In this document: positions 1 to 6,953 of the stretch, piece by piece
How the letters are laid out: every line of letters starts with the position of its first letter
Numbering within the stretch: position 1 is the stretch's first letter
DNA from: Thermoanaerobaculia bacterium
Lineage (GTDB): Bacteria; Acidobacteriota; Thermoanaerobaculia; UBA5066
NCBI GenBank assembly: GCA_017999215.1
Contig: JAGOBQ010000017.1
Location: forward strand, 1 to 18,051
Reading direction: 5' to 3'
DNA: 18,051 nucleotides
The notes under the pieces: generated by a model
Databases searched by the model: none
Told to the model about the DNA's origin: nothing
The model's input: only the letters and a program-made list of their open reading frames with translations
Made by a program: the position numbers and the translations under genes

Positions 1-138
1 CTGCTCGAGCGTCGCGGCGATCGGGACCTTCGTCCGGCCCTGGGTGATGAGGCACGAGCCCTCGGCGTGCGGCACGACGCCGACCTCGAGGGAGACGGGG
101 CGGAGCTGGAGGGGGGTGCGGCCGTCGGGGCGAGACAT
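1..138 (-). CDS. rph: Ribonuclease PH, N-terminal part only
   Basis: The 46 visible codons start at an ATG and read [20 protein letters not shown], followed by [20 protein letters not shown]. This is the conserved N-terminus of RNase PH (RPDGR...LRPV...HAEGS...G.TKV). RNase PH is a phosphorolytic 3'-5' exoribonuclease that trims tRNA 3' ends and takes part in rRNA turnover; it forms a hexameric ring in the cytoplasm. The active-site region lies beyond the left edge, so completeness cannot be judged. The gene starts 10 nt after the murI stop and has no strong Shine-Dalgarno, so it is probably translated as the last visible cistron of the amidase-GerMN-murI operon. A murI/gerM/rph neighbourhood is also known from other bacteria, for example the racE-gerM-rph region of Bacillus. 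Confidence 0.9.
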   Translation of the reverse strand, partial: MSRPDGRTPLQLRPVSLEVGVVPHAEGSCLITQGRTKVPIAATLEQ

Positions 139-148
139 CGCCCGGAGC

Positions 149-970
149 TTACGGCAGGTCGACGAGCTCGAGCGCCGCCGCCTCGCGGCCGAGGAACCGC
201 CCCGCGACGCGCCGGAGGCGCTCGGAGGAGTCGGTCACGAGGAGGTGCGTCTCCCCCGCCTCGCCCGCGCGCCGCCCCTCCGTGCCGAGGAGCGCCTCGA
301 CCTCGACCGCGGTGGAGGCGGCGGAGTCGACGAGGAGCGTCCCCTCGGGGAGCGCGGCGGCGATCGTCCGCGCGAGGAGCGGGTAGTGCGTGCAACCGAG
401 GACGACGACGCGCGCCCCCGCCGCGACGACGGGGGCGAGGTAGAGCTTCGCCGCCTCGCGGGCGACCTCGTTCTCGGTCCACCCTTCCTCGGCGAGCGGG
501 ACGAAGAGCGGACAGGCCACGTTCATCACCGTGCGGGACGGGTCGAGCGAGCGGATCGCGCGACCGTAGGCGTCGGAGGCGACGGTCGCCTCCGTGGCGA
601 GGACGGCGATCGGCGCCCCGGCGGCCGGGCCCGTCACGCCGTGGGCGGTGCGGAGCGCGGCCCGCGCGCCCGGCTCGACGACGCCGAGGACCGGGACGCC
701 GCGCGCCTCGTCGACGATCGCGTCGAGCGCGAGGGCCGAGGCGGTGTTGCACGCGACGACGAGCGCCTTGACCCCGCGCGAGAGGAGGAGCGAAACGGCG
801 CGGCGCGCGTAGCGGCGGACGGTCTCGGGCGACTTCGTGCCGTACGGGAGGCGCGCGGTGTCGCCGAGGTAGAGGAGGTCCTCGCCGGGGAGGCGGCGGG
901 CGACGGCGTCGAGGACGGTGAGCCCTCCGACGCCGGAGTCGAAGAGGCCGATGGGGCGCGGGTCGGTCAT
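149..970 (-). CDS. murI: Glutamate racemase
   Basis: This 273-aa protein interconverts L- and D-glutamate and so supplies D-Glu for peptidoglycan precursors in the cytoplasm. Family landmarks are all present: [14 protein letters not shown] at 7-20 with Asp11; [13 protein letters not shown] at 35-47; the first catalytic Cys in VVACNTAS (Cys74); [11 protein letters not shown] at 125-135; [11 protein letters not shown] at 153-163; and the second catalytic Cys in LGCTHYPLL (Cys193, with His195). The length is normal for the family. The start at 970 is chosen because it begins directly at the FDSGVGG domain and overlaps the stop of the GerMN gene as ATGA (967-970), which suggests translational coupling. 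The open frame continues upstream, but that part is a shadow of the GerMN gene. All catalytic residues are intact, so the enzyme should be active. Confidence 0.96.
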   Translation of the reverse strand: MTDPRPIGLFDSGVGGLTVLDAVARRLPGEDLLYLGDTARLPYGTKSPETVRRYARRAVSLLLSRGVKALVVACNTASALALDAIVDEARGVPVLGVVEPGARAALRTAHGVTGPAAGAPIAVLATEATVASDAYGRAIRSLDPSRTVMNVACPLFVPLAEEGWTENEVAREAAKLYLAPVVAAGARVVVLGCTHYPLLARTIAAALPEGTLLVDSAASTAVEVEALLGTEGRRAGEAGETHLLVTDSSERLRRVAGRFLGREAAALELVDLP

Positions 971-1845
971 GTGCGGTCGAAGCTCTTTCGCGGGGGCGGT
1001 GAGGGGCGCGCAGCAGGGCGCGGCGGGACGGGGGAGGCCGCGGGCGCCGGCTGGGCCGACGGCGCGGCGGCGTCGGGGACGGGAGAGGGAGAGGAGGCCG
1101 GCTCGGCCGGTGCGGCCGGATCGGGAGGCGATGTCGGCATCGGGGCGACGAGAGGCGCCTCGTCGGCCGCGCGGGAGAGGTCGGGCGGGATCGGGTGCGT
1201 CAGGTCGACGTGTCCGGCGAGCGTCTCCACCGGCTCGCCGCCGACGAGGAGGATGACGCGGGTGACGGCGGGGAGGTTCTTCGTGACGGTGAGGACGAGC
1301 GACTGGACCGCGGCGAGCTCCTCGGAGGAGCCAGTCTCCCAGCGTTTCGGCGGCTCTATGGCGACGGGGGAGGGTGTGGGCGTCGGGGCCTTCTTGCCAC
1401 CCACGACGGTCTCCTTCGCGTCCTTCCCCTCCTCGGCCGGCGGCGCGGGCGACGCGGGAGGGGCGAGGTCGAGGACGGCGAGGCCGTTCGCGAGGCGGTA
1501 GGCGGCGCGGAGCGTCCACCCTTCCGGGAACGGGCGGAGGAGGTCGGGGTGCCGCGGCCCGGCGAGGACCTCGGCGCCGAGGCGGCGGAGGAGCGCGACG
1601 TCGTCGACGGCCGCCGGCACCTCGCGCACCTCGCCGCGGAAGATCCCGTCGGCGGCCGACTCGAACCAGATCGCCGCGAGGCGCGCGGGGATCGGAGTGG
1701 GCGGCGGCGGGATCGGGCGGGTCGGGACGGGCTGGTTCGCGACGCGCCGCTTCTGCCGCGAGTCGTGGACCTTCCGCCCGGCGAGGAGGCCGAGGAGGAG
1801 GAGGAAAAGGAGCGCGAGGAGCGCGAGGGCGAAGCGGCGCGGCAT
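967..1845 (-). CDS. GerMN-domain, single-pass membrane or lipid-free secreted protein
   Basis: This 292-aa protein has an N-terminal hydrophobic segment (about residues 5-22, ALALLALLFLLLLGLLAG) after MPRR. It is either a membrane anchor or an uncleaved signal; no lipobox Cys is visible. Residues about 56-218 look like a GerMN (sporulation/germination) domain: a first half with RLAAIWFESAADGIFRGEVR and a second half with LAAVQSLVLTVTKN, ending VTRVILLVGGEPVETLAGHVDLTHPI. The halves are separated by a Pro/Ala/Lys-rich insert at about 128-166. The last 70 residues are an Ala/Pro/Ser-rich tail of low complexity. GerMN proteins are found at cell-envelope loci next to amidases and murI; their molecular role is poorly defined, and here a periplasmic peptidoglycan-related role is inferred. 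The gene starts 10 nt after the amidase stop and overlaps murI by 4 nt. Confidence 0.82.
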   Translation of the reverse strand: MPRRFALALLALLFLLLLGLLAGRKVHDSRQKRRVANQPVPTRPIPPPPTPIPARLAAIWFESAADGIFRGEVREVPAAVDDVALLRRLGAEVLAGPRHPDLLRPFPEGWTLRAAYRLANGLAVLDLAPPASPAPPAEEGKDAKETVVGGKKAPTPTPSPVAIEPPKRWETGSSEELAAVQSLVLTVTKNLPAVTRVILLVGGEPVETLAGHVDLTHPIPPDLSRAADEAPLVAPMPTSPPDPAAPAEPASSPSPVPDAAAPSAQPAPAASPVPPRPAARPSPPPRKSFDRT

Positions 1846-1855
1846 GGGACCGGCG

Positions 1856-3409
1856 TCAGCGCCGCTCGGCTGCGGGCGGCGCGAACGGAACGGGGACGAC
1901 GGCGTCGGAGCCGACGCGGAAGAAGCTGTCGAGCGAACCCGCGAGCGTCTCGGCCACGGCCCGGCGGAACGCCTCGGAGGCGATCTTCTTCTCCTCCTCC
2001 GGGTTCGAGATGAAGGCGACCTCGACGAGGACGGCCGGCGCGTTGACGCCGATCAGGACGCGGAACGGGGCCTGCTTGACGCCGCGCGTCGTGATGCCGA
2101 GGAGGCGGTTGAAATCGGCCTGGATGATCTCGGCGAGGCGGCTCGAGGCGGTGAGGTGCTGGTTCTGGGCGAGGTCCCAGAGGATCAGGTCGAGGTCGCG
2201 CAGCGCCGCGTTCGTCTCGGCCGACGGCGTCGGCTTCGGCTCGTCCTCGTTCTCCGCGTCGGCGAGCGCGGCGGCGGCGCGGTCGGACGCGTCGAGGGAG
2301 AGGTAGTAGACCTCGGTGCCGTGGGCCGACGGCGACCGCGAGGCGTTCATGTGGAGCGAGAGGAAGACGTCGGCCTTCGCCGCGTTCGCGGTCGCCGTCC
2401 GGTCCTGGAACCCCACCGACGCGTCGCTGTCGCGCGTCGTGACGACGCGGTAGCCGCGCGCGGTCAGCACCTCGCGGACGGTGCGCGAGAGGGCGAGGAC
2501 GACGTCCTTCTCGAGGAGGCCGCCCGGGCCCTTCGCCCCCTCCTCCGTCCCGCCGTGCCCCGGGTCGATCACGACGACGCGCGGCTCGGGCCGGGGCGTG
2601 GGCGTCGGCGTGGGGAGGACGAGGGCGCCGGGAACGCGCGTCGCCGCCGGGGAGGCGGCGGGGGCCTGCGGGGCGCCGCGCGTGACGTCGACGACGATCC
2701 GGGGCGGCGCCGCGAGCGGGTAGACGTTCGTGGAGAGGTCCTTCCCCTTCAGCACGACGGCGAGCTCGGCCGGCCGGAGGAGGATCCGGGCGACGCGCTC
2801 GTCGTCGGGGACGACCTCGGGCGAGGCGGGGACGAGCTTCGCGCCGGGGAACCGGAGGACGACCTGGCCGTCTCCCTTCTCCGTCCGGTAGGCGGGCGCC
2901 TGCGAGAAGCGGAAGACGACCTTCGTCGTCCCCTCGAACGCGGAGACGGTCGCCTCGACGCCGATCTCGGGCGTCTCCACCGGCCTCGCGGCGAGCGTCC
3001 GCGAGGCGCGGTCCCACGTGAAGGCGACGCCGAAGAGAGGAGAGAGGACCCGCGAGAAGAAGTCCGGCTCCGCGTAGGCGGTCCCCCCCTCGGCCCGCAC
3101 CGCCGCGGCGAGCGGCACGAGGCGCGTGTCGACGACGGCGATCGGCGTCCCGGTGCCGAAGACGGCCGTGTGCGCGCCGATCTTCAGCTCGAACGAGCCG
3201 GTCGCCGCCTCGTGGGCGAGGGTCCCGCCGAGGGCGGTCGCCACGTCGCGGACGGAGAGCCACGTCTTTCCCTCGGCGTCGGCCGCCGCCACGAGGAGCG
3301 AGGAGCCCCCGGGCGCGACGAACGTGGCGGTCGGGTCCGCGGCGCGGGCGGGCACGAGCGCCAGGAGCGCCGCGAGGGCGAGGCACGGGAGGAGTGCGGG
3401 CCGGGTCAC
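1856..3409 (-). CDS. N-acetylmuramoyl-L-alanine amidase (Amidase_3) with AMIN-type N-terminus
   Basis: This 517-aa exported zinc amidase cleaves the bond between N-acetylmuramic acid and L-alanine in peptidoglycan. A signal peptide is evident at 1-23 (hydrophobic LLPCLALAALLALVP, then ARA-AD). Residues about 37-142 resemble a copper-amine-oxidase-N-like module (WLSVRDVATALGG...), and about 150-245 an AMIN-like beta domain that would target the wall or septum. A Thr-Pro linker (about 266-276) leads to Amidase_3 at about 277-497. Zinc and catalytic residues are visible: His285 in IDPGHGG, Glu300 in LLEKDV, His353 in LSLHMNAS and Glu463 in VEVAFISNPEEE. The start is GTG; a good Shine-Dalgarno is absent, but the signal peptide begins exactly there. 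It is the first gene of the minus-strand operon with GerMN, murI and rph. Confidence 0.93.
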   Translation of the reverse strand: MTRPALLPCLALAALLALVPARAADPTATFVAPGGSSLLVAAADAEGKTWLSVRDVATALGGTLAHEAATGSFELKIGAHTAVFGTGTPIAVVDTRLVPLAAAVRAEGGTAYAEPDFFSRVLSPLFGVAFTWDRASRTLAARPVETPEIGVEATVSAFEGTTKVVFRFSQAPAYRTEKGDGQVVLRFPGAKLVPASPEVVPDDERVARILLRPAELAVVLKGKDLSTNVYPLAAPPRIVVDVTRGAPQAPAASPAATRVPGALVLPTPTPTPRPEPRVVVIDPGHGGTEEGAKGPGGLLEKDVVLALSRTVREVLTARGYRVVTTRDSDASVGFQDRTATANAAKADVFLSLHMNASRSPSAHGTEVYYLSLDASDRAAAALADAENEDEPKPTPSAETNAALRDLDLILWDLAQNQHLTASSRLAEIIQADFNRLLGITTRGVKQAPFRVLIGVNAPAVLVEVAFISNPEEEKKIASEAFRRAVAETLAGSLDSFFRVGSDAVVPVPFAPPAAERR

Positions 3410-3417
3410 GCCCCGCG

Positions 3418-3423
3418 ATTATC
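3418..3423 (-). promoter_or_regulatory. Possible -10 element for the amidase operon
   Basis: On the minus strand this reads GATAAT, five of six matches to the sigma70 -10 consensus, in otherwise extremely GC-rich sequence. A start site 6-7 nt downstream would fall about 2 nt before the GTG of the amidase gene, giving a nearly leaderless mRNA, which agrees with the missing Shine-Dalgarno. The hexamer 17 nt upstream (3441-3446) reads CGAGGC on the minus strand and is not a recognisable -35, so the call is weak. Confidence 0.25.
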
Positions 3424-3450
3424 TACGCGCGCGCTTTCCCGCCTCGGAAC

Positions 3451-3466
3451 GGCCCGGAAACGGGCC
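3451..3466. other. Perfect 6-bp hairpin with GAAA loop in the divergent intergenic region
   Basis: GGCCCG-GAAA-CGGGCC forms a 6-bp all-GC stem closed by a GNRA-type tetraloop on the plus strand. It lies between the two divergent start codons and is followed by another GGCC-rich inverted stretch (about 3467-3479). There is no T-tract. It may be an mRNA leader structure or an operator-like site; in sequence this GC-rich such inverted repeats are also expected by chance. Confidence 0.3.
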
Positions 3467-3516
3467 GGCCCTCCGGCCGATTCGCCTAAGATCGGGGCGC
3501 GTCCCCGGAGGTTCGC

Positions 3517-3981
3517 ATGAACGACACCATTCCCCGCAGGACGACGACCCCGTGCGCCGCCACCGTCCAGCTCGACCACGGCAGCGAGCTCGACGTGACG
3601 TTCTGGCTCCTCCCGGACCCGCACCGCGAACGGGGCGTGACGCCGATGCGGGTCCTGCTCGAAGAGGACCGCCGCTTCCTGCCGATCGGCCTGGCCGGCG
3701 GGGGAAGCTGCCTCCTCTCGCGCGACGCGCTCGTCACCGTCTCGATCGAGGCCGACGGCCCGGGCGCCGAGCCCGCCGCGGCGGAGGGGGCGGCGCTCGA
3801 CCTCGTGACGCTCCATCTCGTCTCGGGCGCGGAGGTCTCCGGAGTCCTCACCACCACCGCGCTCGAGGGACACGGCCGGATGTCGGACGTCTTCAACCTC
3901 GCCGGACGCTTCGTTCCCGTGGGGGTCGGCTCGAAGCTCGTCTTCGTCGCCACCTCGCGGATCGCGCGGGTCTCCTTCTGA
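3517..3981 (+). CDS. Uncharacterised 154-aa protein with two similar halves, paired with PilT
   Basis: The start ATG has a clear Shine-Dalgarno (GGAGG at 3507-3511, 5 nt spacing). There is no signal peptide or membrane segment, so the protein is predicted cytoplasmic. The sequence contains an internal duplication. The first half has ATVQLDHGSELDVTF (about 15-29) and RFLPIGLAGGGSCLLSRDAL (53-72), then VTVSI. The second half has VTLHLVSGAEVSGVL (97-111), then RMSDVFNLAGRFVPVGVGSK (121-140) and LVFVATSRIARVSF. Each half looks like a small beta-rich unit of the type T.xLxDGxxxxG...RVSDxLN...FLPV...xVxxxxxxIxxV; it may be related to the DUF6812-like family, but this is recalled and not tested. The pilT gene begins 14 nt after the stop, so the two are almost certainly co-transcribed and the protein may serve the same motility apparatus. 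Confidence 0.75.
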   Translation: MNDTIPRRTTTPCAATVQLDHGSELDVTFWLLPDPHRERGVTPMRVLLEEDRRFLPIGLAGGGSCLLSRDALVTVSIEADGPGAEPAAAEGAALDLVTLHLVSGAEVSGVLTTTALEGHGRMSDVFNLAGRFVPVGVGSKLVFVATSRIARVSF

Positions 3982-3995
3982 CGGAGCAGCGACGG

Positions 3996-5801
3996 ATGGC
4001 TTCCCGAGTCGACCTCCTCGTCGCGAACCTCCTCCAGACCACCGGCGACGCCCTCTACATCGTCCCGGGCGAGAAGCTGTTCATGACGCGCGGCGACGTG
4101 CGGGCCGTCGTGGGGCGCGAGCCGGTCGGCGTCGAGTCGTTCCGCGCCGTCGTCGCCGAGCTCGTGCCGGGATCGACCCCGGAGGAGCTCGCCGCGAGCC
4201 GCCACCGGATGCCCTGGCCGACCGGCCCCGGGAAGGACCCGGTCGAGATCCGCTTCGGCCAGGTGGGCCCCATGCCGGCCGTGATGCTCTGCCGCCCCGA
4301 CCGGATGTCCGCCTCGGCCGTCCGGCGTCCGCGGCACGGCACGCCGCCCGCTTCCTCGGTGAACGTCCCGGAGGCCCCTCCTTCCATCGGGATGCTCGAG
4401 TCGGAGCCTCCCGCCCCCGAGGCGATCCCCGTCCCGCCGGAGCTCGCCGCCCCCTCGGCCGCGTTCCCCGGCGCGCCTTCGCCCGCCCCGGCCCCCGCGC
4501 CGCGGCGCGCGGCTCCGGAGGAGATCCCCTACCCGGGCGGCGGGGCGATCGAGGCGCCTTCGCTGCGCCCGGTCGCCCCCACCGCGCGCCCGCTGGACGG
4601 CATCCTCCTGCAGATGCTCGACCTGAAAGCCTCCGACGTTCACCTCTCCTCCGGGACGCGACCCGTCTTCCGCGTCCACGGCGAGATGGCCGCGCAGGCC
4701 GATTTCGACTCCCTCTCCTCCGATGCGGTCGAGAAGCTCCTCGCGCCGATCTTCCCCGAGAAGAACCGGACCGAGTTCATGGAGCGGCACGACACCGACT
4801 TCGCGTACGAGATCCCGGGGGCCGCGCGCTTCCGCGTCAACGTCTTCCGCGACCGGCACGGCGTCGGAGCCGTCTTCCGCCAGATCCCGATCGAGATCCT
4901 CACGGCGAAGCAGCTGAACCTGCCGGAGGCGGTCGTGAGGCTCGGCGACCTCTCGAAGGGGCTCGTCCTCGTCACCGGGCCGACCGGCTCGGGCAAGTCG
5001 ACGACGCTCGCCGCGCTCGTCGACTACGTCAACGAGACGCGCACCGACCACATCATCACGATCGAGGACCCGGTCGAGTTCGTCCACCGGAACAAGAAAT
5101 GCCTCGTCAACCAGCGCGAGATCGGGAGCCACACCCGCTCGTTCAAGGACGCGCTCCGCGCCGCGCTCCGCGAGGACCCCGACATCGTCCTCGTCGGAGA
5201 GATGCGCGACCTGGAGACGATCGCCATCGCGATCGAGACGGCCGAGACGGGCCACCTCGTCTTCGGCACGCTCCACACGACGACCGCGATGTCGACCGTC
5301 GACCGGATCGTCGACCAGTTCCCCGCCGACCGGCAGCAGCAGGTGCGCGTCATGCTCGCCGATTCGCTCAAGGGGGTCGTCGCGCAGACGCTCTGCCGGA
5401 AGATCGGCGGCGGCCGCATCGCCGCCCTCGAGATCCTCCTGACGAACAACGCCGTCGCGAACCTCATCCGCGACGGCAAGACGTTCCAGCTCCCGTCCGT
5501 CCTCCAGACCTCGAAGGCCCAGGGAATGCGCCTCCTGAACGAGTCCCTCCTCGACCTCGTCAAGCAGGGTCTCGTCGAGCCGCGCGAGGCCTACCTGAAG
5601 TCGATCGACAAGAGCGCGCTCCTCGGCGCCTTCCGCACCCACAACATCCCGCTCCCGACGGAGTCTGCGGCGGAAGCGGCGCCCGCCGCGGCGCCGGCCG
5701 CGCCGCCCGCTCCCGTCGGGGCGAAGCCGGGTGGCGCTCCGCCTCCCGGCGGGGCGAAGCCCGGGGGCGCTCCGGCGCCGGCGAGGCGGCCGGCGGGCTG
5801 A
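3996..5801 (+). CDS. pilT: PilT-family type IV pilus retraction ATPase with N-terminal extension
   Basis: The ATP-driven PilT hexamer at the inner-membrane base of type IV pili disassembles the pilus for retraction and twitching. The start at 3996 (601 aa) follows GGAG at 3983-3986; the open frame upstream is antisense to the amidase. Residues 203-299 are the PilT N-terminal domain (ASDVHLSSGTRPVFRVHGE...FRVNVFRDR). The ATPase follows with Walker A GPTGSGKST (328-336), Asp box ITIEDPVE (354-361), Walker B DIVLVGEMRD (396-405), His box GHLVFGTLHTT (419-429) and the AIRNLIRE-like ANLIRDGK (488-495). PilT proteins are usually about 350-400 aa, so this one is long. It carries about 100 extra N-terminal residues (1-100) that look like a degenerate second PilT N-domain, a Pro/Ala linker (about 110-199) and a GAKPGGAP-repeat tail after 556. 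All catalytic motifs are intact. Confidence 0.92.
   Translation: MASRVDLLVANLLQTTGDALYIVPGEKLFMTRGDVRAVVGREPVGVESFRAVVAELVPGSTPEELAASRHRMPWPTGPGKDPVEIRFGQVGPMPAVMLCRPDRMSASAVRRPRHGTPPASSVNVPEAPPSIGMLESEPPAPEAIPVPPELAAPSAAFPGAPSPAPAPAPRRAAPEEIPYPGGGAIEAPSLRPVAPTARPLDGILLQMLDLKASDVHLSSGTRPVFRVHGEMAAQADFDSLSSDAVEKLLAPIFPEKNRTEFMERHDTDFAYEIPGAARFRVNVFRDRHGVGAVFRQIPIEILTAKQLNLPEAVVRLGDLSKGLVLVTGPTGSGKSTTLAALVDYVNETRTDHIITIEDPVEFVHRNKKCLVNQREIGSHTRSFKDALRAALREDPDIVLVGEMRDLETIAIAIETAETGHLVFGTLHTTTAMSTVDRIVDQFPADRQQQVRVMLADSLKGVVAQTLCRKIGGGRIAALEILLTNNAVANLIRDGKTFQLPSVLQTSKAQGMRLLNESLLDLVKQGLVEPREAYLKSIDKSALLGAFRTHNIPLPTESAAEAAPAAAPAAPPAPVGAKPGGAPPPGGAKPGGAPAPARRPAG
5718..5774 (+). repeat. Tandem 24-bp repeat, 33-bp period, in the 3' end of pilT
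   Basis: Two copies, at 5718-5741 and 5751-5774, differ at two positions. Both begin GGGGCGAAGCC and end GGCGCTCCG. They encode two GAKPGGAP units in the low-complexity C-terminal tail of the PilT protein. Such coding repeats can vary in number by slippage. Confidence 0.7.
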
Positions 5802-5849
5802 GGACCTCCGGGGGAGACGGGACGAAGAGGCGTTTCGCGAAGAACTCGA

Positions 5850-5875
5850 CCCGCCGCCGGCTTCCCGGCGGCGGG
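5850..5875 (+). terminator. Hairpin downstream of pilT, terminator-like without a T-tract
   Basis: An 11-bp perfect stem, CCCGCCGCCGG (5850-5860) and CCGGCGGCGGG (5865-5875), is closed by a CTTC loop, 49 nt after the pilT stop. There is no run of T after it, so it is not a classical intrinsic terminator. In very GC-rich genomes such stems can still mark transcript ends. It also lies at the boundary between core and accessory DNA. Confidence 0.45.
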
Positions 5876-5929
5876 CCGCGACTCCCGAAATGGTGGACAC
5901 GGTCGCAAAGCATCCGAACCCTCGCGACC

Positions 5930-6127
5930 CTGAACTTCAGCTTCCCTCTCGCTGAAAGCGACCCCCCGGTCTACCAGGCGATTGCGCGGGAAGTGTCGAG
6001 GCTACGTACCCTGGGACTCAGCCTCCGTCGGATCGCGATGCACCTTGGCGTGGACGACAAGACCGCTGCACGAGCCGCTCGATGGCCGCTCGGTCCGTCG
6101 AGTCGGGAAGCGCCCGAAGCAGGGTGA
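5930..6127 (+). pseudogene. Start-less HTH coding remnant (recombinase or transposase-like C-terminal tail)
   Basis: One frame reads LNFSFPLAESDPPVYQAIAR, followed by SRLRTLGLSLRRIAMHLGVD and DKTAARAARW, ending at a TGA at 6125-6127. The segment RLRTLGLSLRRIAMHLGVDD has the shape of a helix-turn-helix of the type LRxLGLSYRxIAxxLGVSxKT, found in recombinase and transposase-like proteins. No in-frame ATG precedes it in the intergenic region, and the frame runs back out of phase into pilT, so it looks like a 5'-truncated remnant. The rest of the 5802-6181 interval holds a hairpin and an isolated TATAAT, but no other gene that I can support. Confidence 0.4.
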
Positions 6128-6170
6128 CCCATTGGCTTCGTTTCGAAGTTTCTCCCGAAGAGACTTACGC

Positions 6171-6176
6171 TATAAT
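6171..6176 (+). promoter_or_regulatory. Isolated consensus -10 hexamer (TATAAT)
   Basis: A perfect TATAAT lies in a locally AT-rich patch (6121-6180 has 28 G or C in 60). No -35 is visible at a spacing of 16-18 nt, and there is no extended TGn. It points into the 3' end of the 211-aa gene on the opposite strand, so it would make an antisense transcript if active. It could equally be a chance feature of the junction. Confidence 0.2.
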
Positions 6177-6181
6177 TACGT

Positions 6182-6817
6182 CTACGGCTCAGGTTCGCCG
6201 TGGATCTCCAAGACGGCCGGCGGCGCGACGTGCTCCCCGCGACGGGACCGCTGAATCCGCTCCAATTCATGAAGGCCTCGATAGAGGCCGCGCTCCAGGG
6301 CCACCTCGTAGCGCCTCAGCCGCCCAAGGACATCCGCGTTTGTCGCGTCTCGGACGATCGCCGCGGAGACACGGTCGGCGTCCCGCTGTGCCTCCAGCGC
6401 CCTCTTCCGTTCCAGCGCTTCTTCGCCCTTCTTACCCAGAAGCCCGAGCGGCGAGACGAGGAAGTCGTCGACGCCCCGAGATGCCTCGTGCTCCACACGC
6501 GCGGCGTCCAGCGTCAGGATTTCTCGCCGAACGATCGCAGCCTCGAGCCTGCCCGCTCGTCGCAGCCTCCAGGCCGCGAAGACGATTCGATCGACGAGGA
6601 GCGATTCGACTTCTCCGACTGGTTTGAGCTCGCTTGAAAGCGCCCGACGGAACTCCTCGAGCTCTGCCGGGTCTTCGTCGGGAAGGACGACCTCCCTCGA
6701 GAGCAGGCCATGCCTCATCGCGTTCTTCGACGACGCCGATTTGCCTTCCGCGGTCTTTGGACCCGTGGATCGGAGAGCATTCTCGCGATTCGCCTTCTCT
6801 TTCGCGGAGGACGTCAT
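6182..6817 (-). CDS. Uncharacterised 211-aa protein of the STGPKT...RHGLLS family
   Basis: I recognise the N-terminal signature ANRENALRSTGPKTAEGKSA (9-28) followed by KNAMRHGLLSREVVL (31-45). It recurs in hypothetical proteins of many soil and environmental bacteria, often in several copies per genome and in variable regions; no function is known to me. The rest is charged and mainly helical, with EFRRALSSELKPVGEVESLLVDRIVFAAWRLRR-type segments (54-88) and an Arg/Glu-rich helix at about 133-190. There is no signal peptide or membrane span. The start at 6817 is preferred over an ATG 39 nt upstream because the conserved MTSSxKxxANRxNA begins there. No good Shine-Dalgarno precedes either start. 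The gene is divergent from the 389-aa HTH gene across 136 bp. A DNA-binding or mobile-element role is only a possibility. Confidence 0.75.
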   Translation of the reverse strand: MTSSAKEKANRENALRSTGPKTAEGKSASSKNAMRHGLLSREVVLPDEDPAELEEFRRALSSELKPVGEVESLLVDRIVFAAWRLRRAGRLEAAIVRREILTLDAARVEHEASRGVDDFLVSPLGLLGKKGEEALERKRALEAQRDADRVSAAIVRDATNADVLGRLRRYEVALERGLYRGLHELERIQRSRRGEHVAPPAVLEIHGEPEP

Positions 6818-6953
6818 GCGGACAAGATAGCAGGCAGGAACGCCGACAGACTCCACAGGTGAGCATCCCTATCGGATGAGGCTTACGCTCGTTCAGGCAC
6901 GGCTTCGGATCGGCGTCCGCCAGCCGGGCTGACGCGACCCAACCGGAGGCGAA

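Noticed and set aside
1697..3520. Plus-strand open frame (about 600 codons) opposite the amidase
   Set aside because: It is a shadow frame; the amidase on the other strand has a signal peptide and all zinc ligands.
3486..5900. Long minus-strand open frame (about 800 codons) opposite pilT and the 154-aa gene
   Set aside because: The composition is Arg/Asp/Glu/Gly-dominated with no recognisable domain, and the opposite strand has complete PilT motifs.
6200..6637. Plus-strand 145-codon frame within the 211-aa gene, downstream of TATAAT
   Set aside because: It is antisense to a recognisable conserved family; no Shine-Dalgarno or domain supports it.
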